DNA from: Morchella semilibera
Lineage: Eukaryota; Ascomycota; Pezizomycetes; Pezizales; Morchellaceae
Reading direction: 5' to 3'
Length of the DNA stretch: 64,000 bases
Assembly: GCA_009192285.1 (NCBI GenBank)
Contig: CM018604.1
Location: 5,179,746-5,243,745, forward strand
Numbering within the stretch: position 1 is the first letter of the stretch; each line of letters starts with the position of its first letter. Both the position numbers and the translations under genes were made by a program. The notes below the pieces were generated by a model, which made no database searches, was not told the origin of the DNA, and saw nothing but the letters and a program-made list of their open reading frames with translations. Below, in pieces: positions 50,046-61,175 of the stretch.

Positions 50046-52891
50046 ACGATCGATTATACCGAGCCAGCGCCTCGGTTCTGGCTAATGAATCAATCAATCA
50101 AATCAATTGATCAATCTGCCTGCGAGCGAGCGAGTCCGTTCTTCGGGGTCTCTCTCTCCCTCTCACCTCCTTCCTCCTTCTCCTCTTCCTCAGGACCGAC
50201 CGATAGGTCGTAGAACCCCGGGGTAGTGTGCTGCACCACCGGATATCTGGTGGTCTGTATTAATCGACACGAATATATTTCTGCACGATACAGTGTCCGT
50301 TAAATCTTGTTCTTTTTTTTTTGTTTCTAATCAACCCTCGCTCGCTACTGGGAAGGGAGGGGTAAAAAAAGCTTTCTTGGAGGTCGTGGGAAAAGTAGGA
50401 AAGGATGAGCACCACGATACCTAGTACCTAGATCAGTACTCTAATTCAATTCTACCAAGTCGCTGAACGTACCCAGAAATCTGCGTTTTTGCCTAATTTT
50501 TAATTTAATGACCTTGTGAATAGTGACGTCGCGCACATCACACCGTCTGTTCCCCCGACCCTAATCCCCATCATCCGTCCACCCATGATCCATCCCAGCC
50601 ATCCCAGCCATCCCAGCAGAGAGGGCCTGGAGCCACCACAACCACCAGTCGATCTGCACGCACGAGTGACGAGTGACGGCAGATTGACGCCATGCTGGTG
50701 GCGATTAGAGTAGAGTTGCTAAAGAGTGGCTATGAAGTGATATTGACCTTCCGGGTTAACCTGTGGCTTTTGCTTCAGACTGCTTTGGCCAGTCTCGTCC
50801 CCCTGCGGGTCCCAATTGAATTGTCCTTCCACCCTGGCCAATGTCCGGGCCTTTACGCGTGAGAGCCGAGATTCCCATCTTCAGCTTAGTTGCCCTAGTT
50901 AGGTTTATTATCCCTTCGCTGCACAACACACGATCGCACTCGTTGTCAAATGCGTACTTGAATCGCCACAGCGAGCGATACGCGCGGTTTATAGATGTGG
51001 AGATTTGATACTTTAGAAATCTCTGAAATTTGGTAGTCTAGTGAGAATCAAATGTAAGGGTTCAAATTTTAGACAGATTAGACAGGACAAGACAGCCCTC
51101 TATGGTCAAGGGATATATCATCGATTATATGCGCCGAATGATCAAGGCAGGTACCCACGCGTAGAAAAAGTAGGTACGGCCGCGGCCGCGCCCACCCACA
51201 TGTTTATCGAAGATTTAGCGCAACGTTACACAAACCGGATTGGGAGGCATGGTTCCTGGCCCACAACAACAATTCTGAATCAGGATCATTGACAACCGTC
51301 TGTAAAAAAACCAGCGAATAGGGTAGATGTAGCCAATGGGTGAACACGTAGGTACACTACACGCCTTATTGCTATTAGCAGGATGAAATCTGTAACGATT
51401 TTGTACCCGGATAGAGCGATAAACCTAGGGAGCCCCTTCCTCTTCTTCTATTCACGCCCAAAGTCATGAGGTGAACACCCCTAGTCAATTGGGCGAAATA
51501 TGTATTTCTACCTACCTGGTTGAACCAGGAAGGAAAAATTTCACCCTTATGCTTTCGATCTCGCATGCTGTCTCGTTCGTTGTACTTCTAAGGGAGAGAG
51601 AGAAGGGAAAGGTAAAAAAAAAAAAAGTCTGAGACCCTGGATCAAGTTCTCAACCGCCATTGATTGATGGGTGATCTTTCCGGTCCAACTTTCGCAGCGA
51701 ACCAGAATTAAGCAGGAGGCTGAAATTATTTTTTTGTTTCCCTTCCCTTATTTTTCCCTTTCCCCCCCCCCCCACAACTCGCCAATCGCTAAGCTGCCAG
51801 TGGGTAGAAATCATTCACCCGGAGAAACAGCTGATTAAGGGATAGGTTCGTGGCTTGATCAGTGGGATTTGCTAAATCGGTAGGGATCTACTAGTGTTGC
51901 GTAAGAGAGATGTGTGCTTGTGTTGAGACATCTGCATGAACCACCACGTTCACTATCACCGCCACTTCAAAGGCCGATGCGATTGTTATGGGTATGGCTC
52001 ACTTTACTTTACAAGTTAGAGTAGGCATAGAAAGTAAGTTGCTGCCGGTACCCAACCAACGACGTCGTATAATGCTGGTGCCACTTTCCGCGGGTGGGAA
52101 CCTTTTTGTGTCTTCTTAGTAGGGTACTAGGTACGTAGAGTACATACACAGGAAAGCAAAAGCGAGGGGGTTGGTTGGATGGGCTGGGCTGGCTGGTCTG
52201 TGTCCCTCCAGACAGTGATAATAGGTAGACGAATTTCAAAAAAACCCTCTACTTGACAACAAACATGGGGTGGTAATTTGTCGATGAATGTGCACACCGT
52301 AAAGGCAGGTTTATTTTCTCGTTCGCTGGGTTTCTCTTAGAAGCAAGATTAATTGATTGATTCACCTATGAGGTACGGGAAATACAAGAGTTTTGGACAA
52401 GACAGACAATAATTATTCTAGCTTCAGCTTTTTTTTTTCTTTTCTCATGCCTTGCTTGGCCTGTCTGTTCCGCGTTTTCCTTTTTTTTTGATTATCCTGC
52501 CTTTTGAGTAGTTGTGGGTCTTACGTGTTTGCACTCTTCCCTATCAGGGTATCGGGACAGTTCCCAAGTTTTTTTTTTTTTTTTTTTTTCGTCCAGCCAA
52601 CTTCCCGTGTTGTTGTTCCACTCTGGACAGCATCCGCTCAAGGGCATGCGCACCGACAGGGGACTAGGTAGTAGTAGTAGCCATTGTACCTTCTCCGTCA
52701 TACCTATCGTTAGTATACTATGTATTGGGTACATGTTGGCACCCTCTGATCACAGGCCTACATATAATTGCACCTCCCTCCCTCTTCTTGTCACTTCTTC
52801 AGCCAGCTCAATCATCACCAGGTCGCTCCAACATCATCACCCCCCATACTCTCAATTCCTCAAAAATTAACGACACTTTAACGATATCAAT
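50046..52891. other. Intergenic, 2.8 kb, divergent promoters
   Basis: The DUF3292 gene and the GPI-protein gene diverge from here. No gene is supported. There is a three-copy CATCCCAGC repeat near 50591-50618, an A12 tract near 51614, a C11 tract near 51764, and a T22 tract near 52568-52589. A TATA-like motif (ACATATAATTGC) sits near 52760, about 130 bases upstream of the ATG at 52892. Confidence 0.45.
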
Positions 52892-53851
52892 ATGAAGAAC
52901 TCAATCATTCTCCTTGCCGTCGGAATTGTCTCTAGGGCTATGGCCCAGGACCAGTGTGCTGGATGTGACAACATCGAGAGCTACAACAGTGTCCTCACTC
53001 CCTGCTCTCAGAGTTGGTATGGTGCTATTGGAGCGTAAGTTTACCATTTAAGCTTCACTCAACCATATATCATATCAATTCATGTTGCTAATGGTTACGA
53101 TTCTAATAGATGTATGGTGGCTCCTTGCAACCGTCAATATGCTGACCCTTACGCTCGCTGCAACCCTCCTGCAGTTGATACTCAGTCTTCGGCTACTAGC
53201 GAAGCTTCCTCTGCCGTTGGGGGTGTTGCTACCGTGACCACCACCATGGCTGATGGAACAGTAACTACCTTCACTGGTGTCGCTCCTGTTGCTTCTACCA
53301 CCGCTTCTGCTGGTGAGAGTGCTTCCAGCGTTCTTGAAAGTGCTTCTGCCTCTGCTTCAAGCGCGCTCGAGAGTGCCTCTGCTTCAGTTTCCAGCGAGCT
53401 CGCTTCTGCATCTGCCTCTGCCTCCAGTGCTCTTGAAAGTGCCTCTTCAACCATTGCCGGTGCTATCTCTTCTGCTTCCAGCAGCGTCGCCAGCGAGCTC
53501 GCCTCTGTAACCGATATCAGCACTGTTACTCCCGGCCAGGCCTACCAGTACACCACCACTGGAACTGATGGTTCATTGCTCACCGTCAGCACCACTGCTC
53601 CTTCCGAGTCGACCACCACAATCACCACCACTGGAACTGACGGTAGCTCAACCACCCTTACCTCTACCTCCACCTCATCTGCTAGCTCATCTTCCTCTGT
53701 CACTACCCGCACCCGCTCTACTACCACCACCGAGTCTGCTACTCCTTCGGCCACTGCCGCTGGTAGTGCTAATGCTGCCAACATGAACGGTGCCCCCATG
53801 ATGGTTCTCTCTGGTGTTGTTGCCGTCATCGGTTCTTTGTTCTTCTTGTAA
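52892..53851 (+). CDS. GPI-anchored six-cysteine Ser/Thr-rich cell-surface protein
   Basis: Two exons (52892-53034, 53110-53851) give 294 residues. A signal peptide is clear (MKNSIILLAVGIVSRAMA, then QDQC). The mature start is a six-Cys module with spacing C-x2-C-x12-C-x10-C-x4-C-x10-C (CAGC to CNPP). Then comes ~200 residues of Ser/Thr/Ala with imperfect repeats of LESASASASS type and twice TTTGTDGS. The end has a hydrophobic tail (MMVLSGVVAVIGSLFFL) after Asn/Gly residues, as in GPI-anchored wall proteins. Heavy O-glycosylation and a wall or plasma-membrane location are expected. The intron is phase 2 and falls inside the Cys module. The protein at 57657-58385 is a paralog with the same Cys order and the same intron position and phase. 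Codon use is even and strong (many GCC, ACC, TCT), which suggests high expression. Confidence 0.88.
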
Positions 53852-55762
53852 GGGTTATAATGACTTTGGGTGATGGGAGCAAGGTTTACGATGGAAACGT
53901 AGTTAATGTCTCTTTTGTTTTTGTCCTAATCATGAGCGAATATCCGATATCAGTAATGTAAGCTTGAGAACAATACAAATTAATGAATAAAAAAATAATA
54001 CGCTGTTGATCATTGACATGTCCCCCCCTCTCTCTGTGACAAGTGAATGCACGCCTAATTGGTTACCACACCAGAATCCTGAAACCCAGGCATTCCTACT
54101 CCAAAAATCAAGGAAATGGAGATGTCTATGCAGGCCACGTGTAATGCTTGTTTTCCTCGGCCGAATTCAATTTAATCCTGCAACTGCATTGCATAACCAG
54201 ACCAAACATCCTTCCCTACCCCCCAGGCGACGATCGATTCCAGAAGGATAACCCCAGCAATCGATCATGTTTCTCTACATATGACGAAATATCTCGTCAC
54301 AAGTTAACAAAACTTATAGACAGTGTGGCGAGGCAGCACCGTCATCGGCCGAGATCCCGTCGGCCATCCGACAAGCGGGCATCGTTCCATCCATTCCGCC
54401 CACTCCATCCAGTCCAACGCATCCAATTCATCCAAATGCAAGCAAGCCATCTATCCAATCAAACCCTGTTTATTCTAATCTATGCACCGCTACTTTACTC
54501 TGGGCTGCCTTGCTTCGCTGCTCGCTTAAAGGAGGATCCCTGTTCCGCGCGCTGGTTGGTTAGTCTGGCCGCATTCGTCATGCGAGTGATACGGTGTGAC
54601 GGCACAGCTGTCGTTGTCGTATGATCGACGCGGTAATTGGGGCAGCCACCGGACGGGAGTGGAGGTTGTAACGTCGGGTGGCGGGCTGGGCGGGGTGGGG
54701 TGGGGTGGGGTCGGTGGGGTGTTTTGTGTGTGTGTGTGTGGGGTTGGTTTAGTCAGGTGGGTGGATTGGTGGGTTAGGGGTGCTTTTGGGGAAGTGGGGC
54801 AGTTTGACTCGGGGCCCAGATGGAGTGGTCTTTTTTGCACTCTTTCATTCACTCCTAGGGCGACGCTTTCTTAGGTGGTCATACATGTACATAGGTACAT
54901 GTCATGTACCCTAGACCATAAGTTACAAAGAAGACGTGGAGCGCGGCGATCGGGTGGACTTCCTTCGGAGCTACGGTGTGGTGGCTATAGATAGTAGTCG
55001 AGACCTTGACGTGATGCAGGAACCCGATTGATTCGTTTCGGCGCACTGGGTGGGTGTGGTAGCCAATCATAGTAGGGAGGGGGGGGGGGGGTTGAGGGGT
55101 TGGTCAAATCAAAGTTTTGTTGTGTGTGGGCAAAATCTAGGTGGTTAGGCAAACCAAGTTTTGGCTTGGGATCAGACAGGGCAGATGATTCTGGTTCAGA
55201 GCGTAAAGAGGAGGGTTGGGGGTGACGTTGGTGCTGAATTGAAGCTTCCTTGGCCGTGGTCTCAGTTTGTGAATACATAGGATCTGCCATGCATGAGTCT
55301 GATCCTCCTCCTCCTCCTCCTCCTCCTCCTCAGTTGTGGTGAATCCCTGTAGAATATATGCAGAGCAAGCAAAACACAGCCCCCCTAGTGTAGAAGCATA
55401 CGTACTCAACTGATAGCCCGCAAAAATCATCCCTAAATCGAATCATTGACACTCGCCCACCAGCCCTTCAGCACCAGATATCACTCGTTACCCGTACACA
55501 CCCAAACCAAAACTGGTTAGCCCCTCTACCCCACCACCACCCTCCTTCCCCGGAGAACGGGCGGGGCGGCGTCGTTCCTTGGAAACTTCCCTGCAACCAA
55601 GCCCAACGTTGACCTTATCTGCTCTATGTACGTCTGCATGAGCGAAGCATCTGTGGTTCTAGAAGTCTATTTAGACACCCCACACGCTTACACTTTCCCC
55701 ATATTCGAGAGACTCTCGGGAGGGTCGGCTAGCTGGCTGGTCTATGTACTGGTACATAGAAG

Positions 55763-55850
55763 TACTTTGGGTGCAGGGGTAAGTGAGAAGACACCACTCT
55801 GCCAAGGTTGCGTGAAGGGTGTCTCCTCACTTACCCCTACACCCGAAGTA
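55763..55850. mobile_element. Foldback MITE-like element, TA ends (type 4)
   Basis: Arms 55763-55795 and 55818-55850 are inverted copies of about 33 bp with three mismatches, sharing the core GGGGTAAGTGAG. The element starts TACTTTGGG and ends CGAAGTA, so both ends are TA. The loop is only 22 bp, making the whole 88 bp one long hairpin. A separate near-palindrome CTATGTAC-TG-GTACATAG abuts the left side at 55742-55759. Confidence 0.55.
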
Positions 55851-55860
55851 CATCTAATGT

Positions 55861-55910
55861 AGATTTAGGTTTAGTCTTAAGGTTTAGAGTTTAGAATTTA
55901 GGTTTGGGTT
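55861..55910 (+). repeat. Degenerate TTTAGG-like tract
   Basis: Units such as TTTAGGTTTAG, AAGGTTTAGAG and TTTAGGTTTGGGTTAG follow each other directly after the foldback element. They resemble a decayed telomere-type TTAGGG array, though no perfect tandem run is present. Confidence 0.4.
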
Positions 55911-55917
55911 AGCCAGT

Positions 55918-55947
55918 CCATGCCCATGCCCATGCCCATGCCCATGC
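55918..55947 (+). repeat. CCATGC hexanucleotide microsatellite
   Basis: About five tandem copies of CCATGC in non-coding DNA. Confidence 0.8.
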
Positions 55948-57656
55948 TCTGCTTAGTACTCTTGAATACTCTACAGTGTGCGAAGCCCTCAGTTTGAGGC
56001 CAGGGATCATGCATATGGTAGTAGGGTTGAAACGGTAGATGTGAGTTGGCTGATTCTACTGAGCGCTGGGTGCAAGTAGGTATTTGATGCGTGGTAGGTC
56101 TTGTAATTGGCGGTCGTCTGGTCATGTTTGCAGGAATAGACACGCACGTGGGTGTTGTCAATTCTCTCTCGGGGCTCTGCCCGTTCGTGGAGCGCGGTGG
56201 AGAGGCATGCCTATCACCAGGAATATTCCCGAAGCACACGAGCACCAATTAACGTATATACGTTGTAGTGGATCTCATCAATATTGTAATTAATGGCTGG
56301 CTACCAATGGACGGACTGCTACCCGCAACCGTTCAACCCCAATCGCTGAACTCAAGGGTATCCTGTTTCTGCATACCTTGTAGGGTGGGGCATCGGCGCT
56401 TGACTGGCCGTATCTACCCTTTCTATGCTTGCTTTGGCGAGTGCAAGGGTCTTGCACCGCTGACCGTTCGAATTTCTATATGGATATCCCGAGTCGGGCT
56501 GTCCGAGCCCAATCGATGGTATATATCTCTACTTCTATTAATCGGAGCGCAGGAAGGGGGTGTTGGTATTGGAGGAGGGACGAGGAAACAAGGCAGGCGG
56601 ATCGATGTATCTCATGGCCAGCACGGGCACTGTCGAATCACTAGCAAAGCTAGAGCGCAAAAGATAACAATAAATATCAATTGACCCGTGATAGCCACCG
56701 GTCACAGCTGTCGGCTTCGACCTGAACCGATCCTCATTTCCCACAAAAAAGCAGCCTCTACTAGTATAGATTATGATCATATATCTAGAGCGACTGCTCT
56801 CGGCAACCGCTTTATCGTGTCCCAAATGGAGCGTTTCCCTATCTACTAATTACACGCAGAGCACTTATTGGGACCAATAATAATGGCTTGGCAACTCCAT
56901 AGCTAGCGGCAAATAAGCGCCGTCTCTGTGCCACATCCTTTTACTACACGATATTCGACTGCCAAGTTTGCCAAATGGTTGCACAAGCGGGTATTGACGG
57001 ACACTGGGTGTTGACAGACAGGGGCTTTTTGGCCAATAAGAGAATAAACTAGGCCTGGCTGTTTCTCTTTGGTGGGATCCGTCAATACCCAGTATCCATC
57101 ATCACCCCGTGAACGACAGGTCAACTGTGGAAGCTGTATTCTACTCATTCTACTTCCTTTAATATCTGCCCTGGGATAGAGATTTAGTATAGTCTAAGTT
57201 ACATAACTTACTCTATAATTTAATCAGCTTTGGGTTCCTCTGTAATAGTTAATATGGCTCTTAGATGTATTTATCTCCTTCCTCTACGCAGCACCAATCC
57301 CCACTACTGCCGAGCCAAGAAGTAGGTAGGCCTCACGCCCAAGAAATTAGACGAAGCTGCATAAAACACGTACATGTACCTACATACATACCCATCGTCA
57401 AGCTGACTGACATCTGTACCTCTCAACGTCCACACCATCAGTCCCTCTCATTGGCCCAAAATGGCGAGCATCAATGGTTACATGCAGAATTTAAGTTTCT
57501 GTGGCCCATGATTCTATTTATACTCTCGGACCTCCTCCCCCCCTCCACCCCAAACTACACAAGTATATGTAGCCCTCACCCACACCACACACTCCAGCAT
57601 AACGAACACCACTACTACTACCGGCCAGCATACGCTAATAATCATATTTCACAATA

Positions 57657-58385
57657 ATGAAGAACAACATTCTAAATGCACTTCCCTGCATTCTTATTCT
57701 CTGCACAACCATATACGCACAGGACACCAGCCCGTGCGCCCAGTGCCGCTTCATAGGAAACGACGAGGTGCTCGTCTCGTGCTCGCAGTACTGGCGCGAA
57801 ATCGTTGATCGGTATGTACACATACATCTGTGGGGGGGTGGAGGTGAAGGGGAAGGGGAACAATCAGTCCGTTCACTAATATCAGAGATTGTCTGTAGCT
57901 GCTCCTCAACCTCTGAGTGCAGTAGTTACAGCATCAGCAGCGGCCTCATAGATTCGTGTACCAACACACCACTCCCGCTCCCTCCAGGAACGGGAACGTC
58001 GACTATTACAGCAATATTTGAGAGTTCCACGACGGCCCCGGCGGCGACGACAAGGACGACGACGGCCTCAGGGTCAGGGTCAGGGTCAGGGTCAAGGTCA
58101 AGGTCTGCATCCTCTACCGCATCCTCTACCGCATCGGCTTCTTCGCCCTCACCTTCGACCACCCAGTCGCAGACAGTTAGTTCCGCGAGTGGAAGGACGT
58201 CGACTACTACTAACACCCTTTCGGGAGCGACCGAGTCGCCAACTGTGACCACGAGAGCGTCCACTTCGACCAACACAACCGCGCCCGCAGGAACATTCTC
58301 GCAGGGTGTGAATGTGGCGGCTGTGAATGTGCCCGGGTGGGTTGAGGGAGTTGTTCTTGTGGCAGGGTGGGCCCTTGTTTTGTAA
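57657..58385 (+). CDS. GPI-anchored six-cysteine protein, paralog of 52892-53851
   Basis: Two exons (57657-57811, 57899-58385) give 213 residues. The intron of 87 nt (57812-57898) is stop-free and in frame, so the unspliced frame stays open, but splicing joins WREIVDR to CSSTSEC and restores the Cys module. A signal peptide (MKNNILNALPCILILCTTIYA) is followed by C-x2-C-x11-C-x10-C-x5-C-x12-C. The middle is Ser/Thr-rich and includes a GGGTCA repeat that codes for GSGSGSGS. The C-terminus is hydrophobic (VEGVVLVAGWALVL), consistent with GPI attachment. It shares signal start (MKN), Cys order and phase-2 intron position with the gene at 52892, so the two arose by local duplication. It is a likely cell-wall protein of unknown role. 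Confidence 0.82.
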   Translation: MKNNILNALPCILILCTTIYAQDTSPCAQCRFIGNDEVLVSCSQYWREIVDRYVHIHLWGGGGEGEGEQSVRSLISEIVCSCSSTSECSSYSISSGLIDSCTNTPLPLPPGTGTSTITAIFESSTTAPAATTRTTTASGSGSGSGSRSRSASSTASSTASASSPSPSTTQSQTVSSASGRTSTTTNTLSGATESPTVTTRASTSTNTTAPAGTFSQGVNVAAVNVPGWVEGVVLVAGWALVL

Positions 58386-58654
58386 GGGAATGATTTTATA
58401 TGTAAATATTTATGCTCATGCTTGCAAACACGTGGTTTATTTGTTTGTTGGAGACCGCATCAATGAAAAATAGCGTTTTTCTTTTCTTTTAAAAAACAAA
58501 ATAAAATACAATTTCCTCTTAAATACTATAGTCTGAAAAGGACCGTTGGGCGCGGTTGTTGGTAGCAGATACTGCTGGCTAAGAGGGGGTGGTGTTAGCG
58601 GGCGTCTTTAGAAATGCTCACAGGGTTCTCGCTTACCCGGTTTGTATCAGTTCC

Positions 58655-59185
58655 TCATGGTTTCTCTATCTTCAGCTCGTTCGCTGTCTCGAGGAACTTG
58701 CTCATAAAAGTCTTATCAGAGGCAAGGTTTGCGGGTTTGCTCTTGATACCCCCTTTCAACCCGGCTTCACGAAATTTGATTGTGCAACAAATCGTATCCG
58801 TGAGCTGCAGCGTCCTCACCTCGACAACCTCGAGCCCGCGTTTCTCTAGCAAACTCCTTATACATGACTGGAACTGATTCTTATATGCAGACAGTATGTA
58901 CGGGACTGGAGGACTCCAAATGCATAAAGTTTCTGTAGGGTCCAATGCCCATTTAGGAGGGTCGGCCGATGCAAATTTAGAAGGATTGAGGCGAATATCC
59001 TGAACTTTCGCCAGCTCGATCTTTAGGTCATTCATCAGTTTCTTTCCCGCCTTGATAAGCCACTCGCGAGCTGCTTCGTCCAAGTCAGGGTAGGGCTGGT
59101 AGTTGATGAAGGTGATAGCCTGAGCGAATGCAAGGCCGAACTGGGTCATGTCGAGGGGTTCTAGCTCTTTGGTAGACATGTTCAT
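58655..59185 (-). CDS. Orphan protein A, 176 aa (tandem paralog)
   Basis: A single exon of 531 nt codes for 176 residues from the ATG at 59185. I do not recognise the family. It starts MNMSTKELEPLDMTQFG and contains FAQAITFINY, a helical segment EWLIKAGKKLMNDLKIELAKV, a Trp/Pro block (PPKWALDP, IWSPPVPYIL) and a beta-like block LTDTICCTIKF near the end. No signal peptide or membrane helix is seen, so it is probably cytosolic or nuclear. The gene at 60211-60741 is of the same length, same strand and about one quarter identical over its whole length, with the matching blocks in the same order. It is convergent with the GPI-protein gene that ends at 58385. Confidence 0.78.
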   Translation of the reverse strand: MNMSTKELEPLDMTQFGLAFAQAITFINYQPYPDLDEAAREWLIKAGKKLMNDLKIELAKVQDIRLNPSKFASADPPKWALDPTETLCIWSPPVPYILSAYKNQFQSCIRSLLEKRGLEVVEVRTLQLTDTICCTIKFREAGLKGGIKSKPANLASDKTFMSKFLETANELKIEKP

Positions 59186-60210
59186 AATGGATCGAGGGCA
59201 GTTTGTCGGTGCTGAGGCCTTGGATGGGGAGGGGGAGGTGTGTATGGTATGTATTTATAATTGTATGGGCTCTACAAATGTCACGTGTTTTAAGGCAACC
59301 AATGTGCGGAATTCGGAAATATAGGGCGCAGAAAATACCTACATGTAGATCCCGGGCCAGCTTCGATCACTAGAATATAAGTATATTGTTGGGATTAATA
59401 TTGCGAGCCGAGGAAACTATATCCTCTCTGTAATAATTGTGGCAAGGTCTACTTAGGCGTTCAGTAAAAGGTCGTGAGAAATTGCCCCGTTGCAACTATT
59501 ATATTATGTCATTACTGCATTTGTGCCAAGGCAATTACTGTTATATAAAAGGGCAGCTAAATTCCCTCCTGTATTAGAAGAGGACATTAAGAATTACTTC
59601 CGCTATAATAGTCAACATTTCGGGCATATATAGGGCTAGATATACCGAGTGATAACTGTGACTGATTTATTAATCATATCCTATCACTCGATGAATGAGT
59701 CTTCAGATATCAGGTCTTATTTATTTATCTATCTATTTATAGTACTTCAGATACTAGATAGAGGTGCTTCGACTTCTTTTAAGAGATATAGAAATAATTT
59801 TTACCGAGACGCAGGGAGAGAAAAAGTCCCTCCTAACCTGTATGCAAATATAGGCCTAAATTGCTAATACAACGCTAGTGACTAAAGAAATTTGACAAGA
59901 GACCACACAGTACGTTCTAGCTAGTTAAGAGTCAATTCGGATGTATTACTGGTTGTCTATTCCCGTACCAGCACTCGTAGACTCAACGACATAGAACCAC
60001 AGAGGAAGAACTATCGATGATCATTTAGAAAGAGAGAAGAAGAGATATGTTTGCTACAGAAACCGTCAACAAAAGGCAGAAAACTTTGATATACTCCATT
60101 CCTCGTAGAATTATACCTCGGGGCTGTTGGGCTACCTGGACCGGACTGTTAGTCAAAGCCTGGACTTGAGGACCTTGAGAATGCTGACCTTAAATTGATC
60201 TTAGTTTTAT
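59186..60210. other. Intergenic between the two orphan paralogs
   Basis: AT-rich spacer of 1 kb with no supported gene. One TACATGTA lies at 59340. The short frame at 59649-59867 has low complexity and was not called. Confidence 0.45.
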
Positions 60211-60741
60211 CTAAATCAAGCCCTTGACAGTGCCAAAAAGTTTCTTCTGAAAATCCTCGTCAAAAATGTTTTCTCCGGCGCCCATATTTGCATATCTTCC
60301 TTCCTGTCCCGCCGCAGGGAAATATATTGTGCAAATGATAGTATTATGATCATATCTTACACAGCGTCCAAATCCACAAGTACTCAAGAAGGTTTCCAGG
60401 AAATCCACAATCTGCTTGTTGTATCGGTATGCTACTATGGGTGGGTATACTAAGATATCTATACCCTGGGAGAGGTTGGTTACCCAGACGGGGGCTGTCA
60501 GATCTCCTTGACCGATTTTTTGGTTGAGGTTCTCTAGTTCCGCCTTTAGTCGTTTTGTTATTGTCGTGACGGCATTAATGAGCCACGTTTGGGTTTCCTC
60601 TTCTATTTCTCGGCGCTTGAGGTAGTTTATATAATTGATTGCTTCAGAGAATAGAAGGCCGATTGAAGATAAATCGGGGATATCCGACTCTGTACTCTCG
60701 GGTTTGATGGGGGTGATCCGGCTGGGAAGAGATTCTGGCAT
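60211..60741 (-). CDS. Orphan protein B, 176 aa (tandem paralog)
   Basis: A single exon of 531 nt codes for 176 residues from the ATG at 60741; the frame upstream has only a TTG. Key blocks are GLLFSEAINYINY, WLINAVTTITKRLKAELENL, ILVYPPIVAYRYNKQ, HNTIICTIYFPAAG and DEDFQKKLFGTVKGL. They align in order with protein A (GLAFAQAITFINY, WLIKAGKKLMNDLKIEL, IWSPPVPYILSAYKNQ, TDTICCTIKFREAG, DKTFMSKFLETANEL). No known domain, signal peptide or membrane segment is seen. Preserved length and ordered conservation despite large divergence suggest both copies have been under selection. Confidence 0.78.
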   Translation of the reverse strand: MPESLPSRITPIKPESTESDIPDLSSIGLLFSEAINYINYLKRREIEEETQTWLINAVTTITKRLKAELENLNQKIGQGDLTAPVWVTNLSQGIDILVYPPIVAYRYNKQIVDFLETFLSTCGFGRCVRYDHNTIICTIYFPAAGQEGRYANMGAGENIFDEDFQKKLFGTVKGLI

Positions 60742-61175
60742 GGCTGGTAGACGCAAAGGTTTCGAAGCTTTAGTGTTTGTTGAGGGCTCGAGCGCAAGAA
60801 GGGTTGAGGTGGAGAGGCTTTATCTCCCGAGCTGCCGCCTTGATTACTAACTCTATAGGTCTCTACCTACCGCCATAACCGCTATAACTATTAGCAGATA
60901 TGATCTACACCATTCAACCAATCGTTAAAATTTGCTTCCTCAGCATTTTACTGGCAGGGATAACTAGAGTAGGTACAGTTACATGTGCCTACATGTATCT
61001 GTACGCATAGCAACGGCCAAGGGAATTATGAGATAGGAAAGGTTTTTAATCATGCATGCCCACTCGAGAAACAAGAATAGATCTCAAATCTTCGTAAATT
61101 GATATTTCCAAACCGATCAAACGCTCCAAAAGCCCGCTCAAGCATTAACCAAATCTTAAAGCATGTAATTAAACT
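60742..61175. other. Intergenic, short
   Basis: Holds one TACATGTA (60990) and the promoter of orphan B. No gene is seen. Confidence 0.5.

Larger units (their letters stand above)
53852..57656. other. Intergenic, 3.8 kb, between the two GPI-protein genes
   Basis: No supported gene. It holds GGGGT and GT runs near 54690-54745, TACATGTA at 54882, a CCT/TCC triplet run near 55301-55331, a small inverted-repeat element (55763-55850), a degenerate TTTAGG tract (55861-55910), a CCATGC six-base repeat (55918-55947) and inverted GGGTATTGACGG arms at 56989-57091. TACATGTA also occurs at 57371. Confidence 0.45.
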
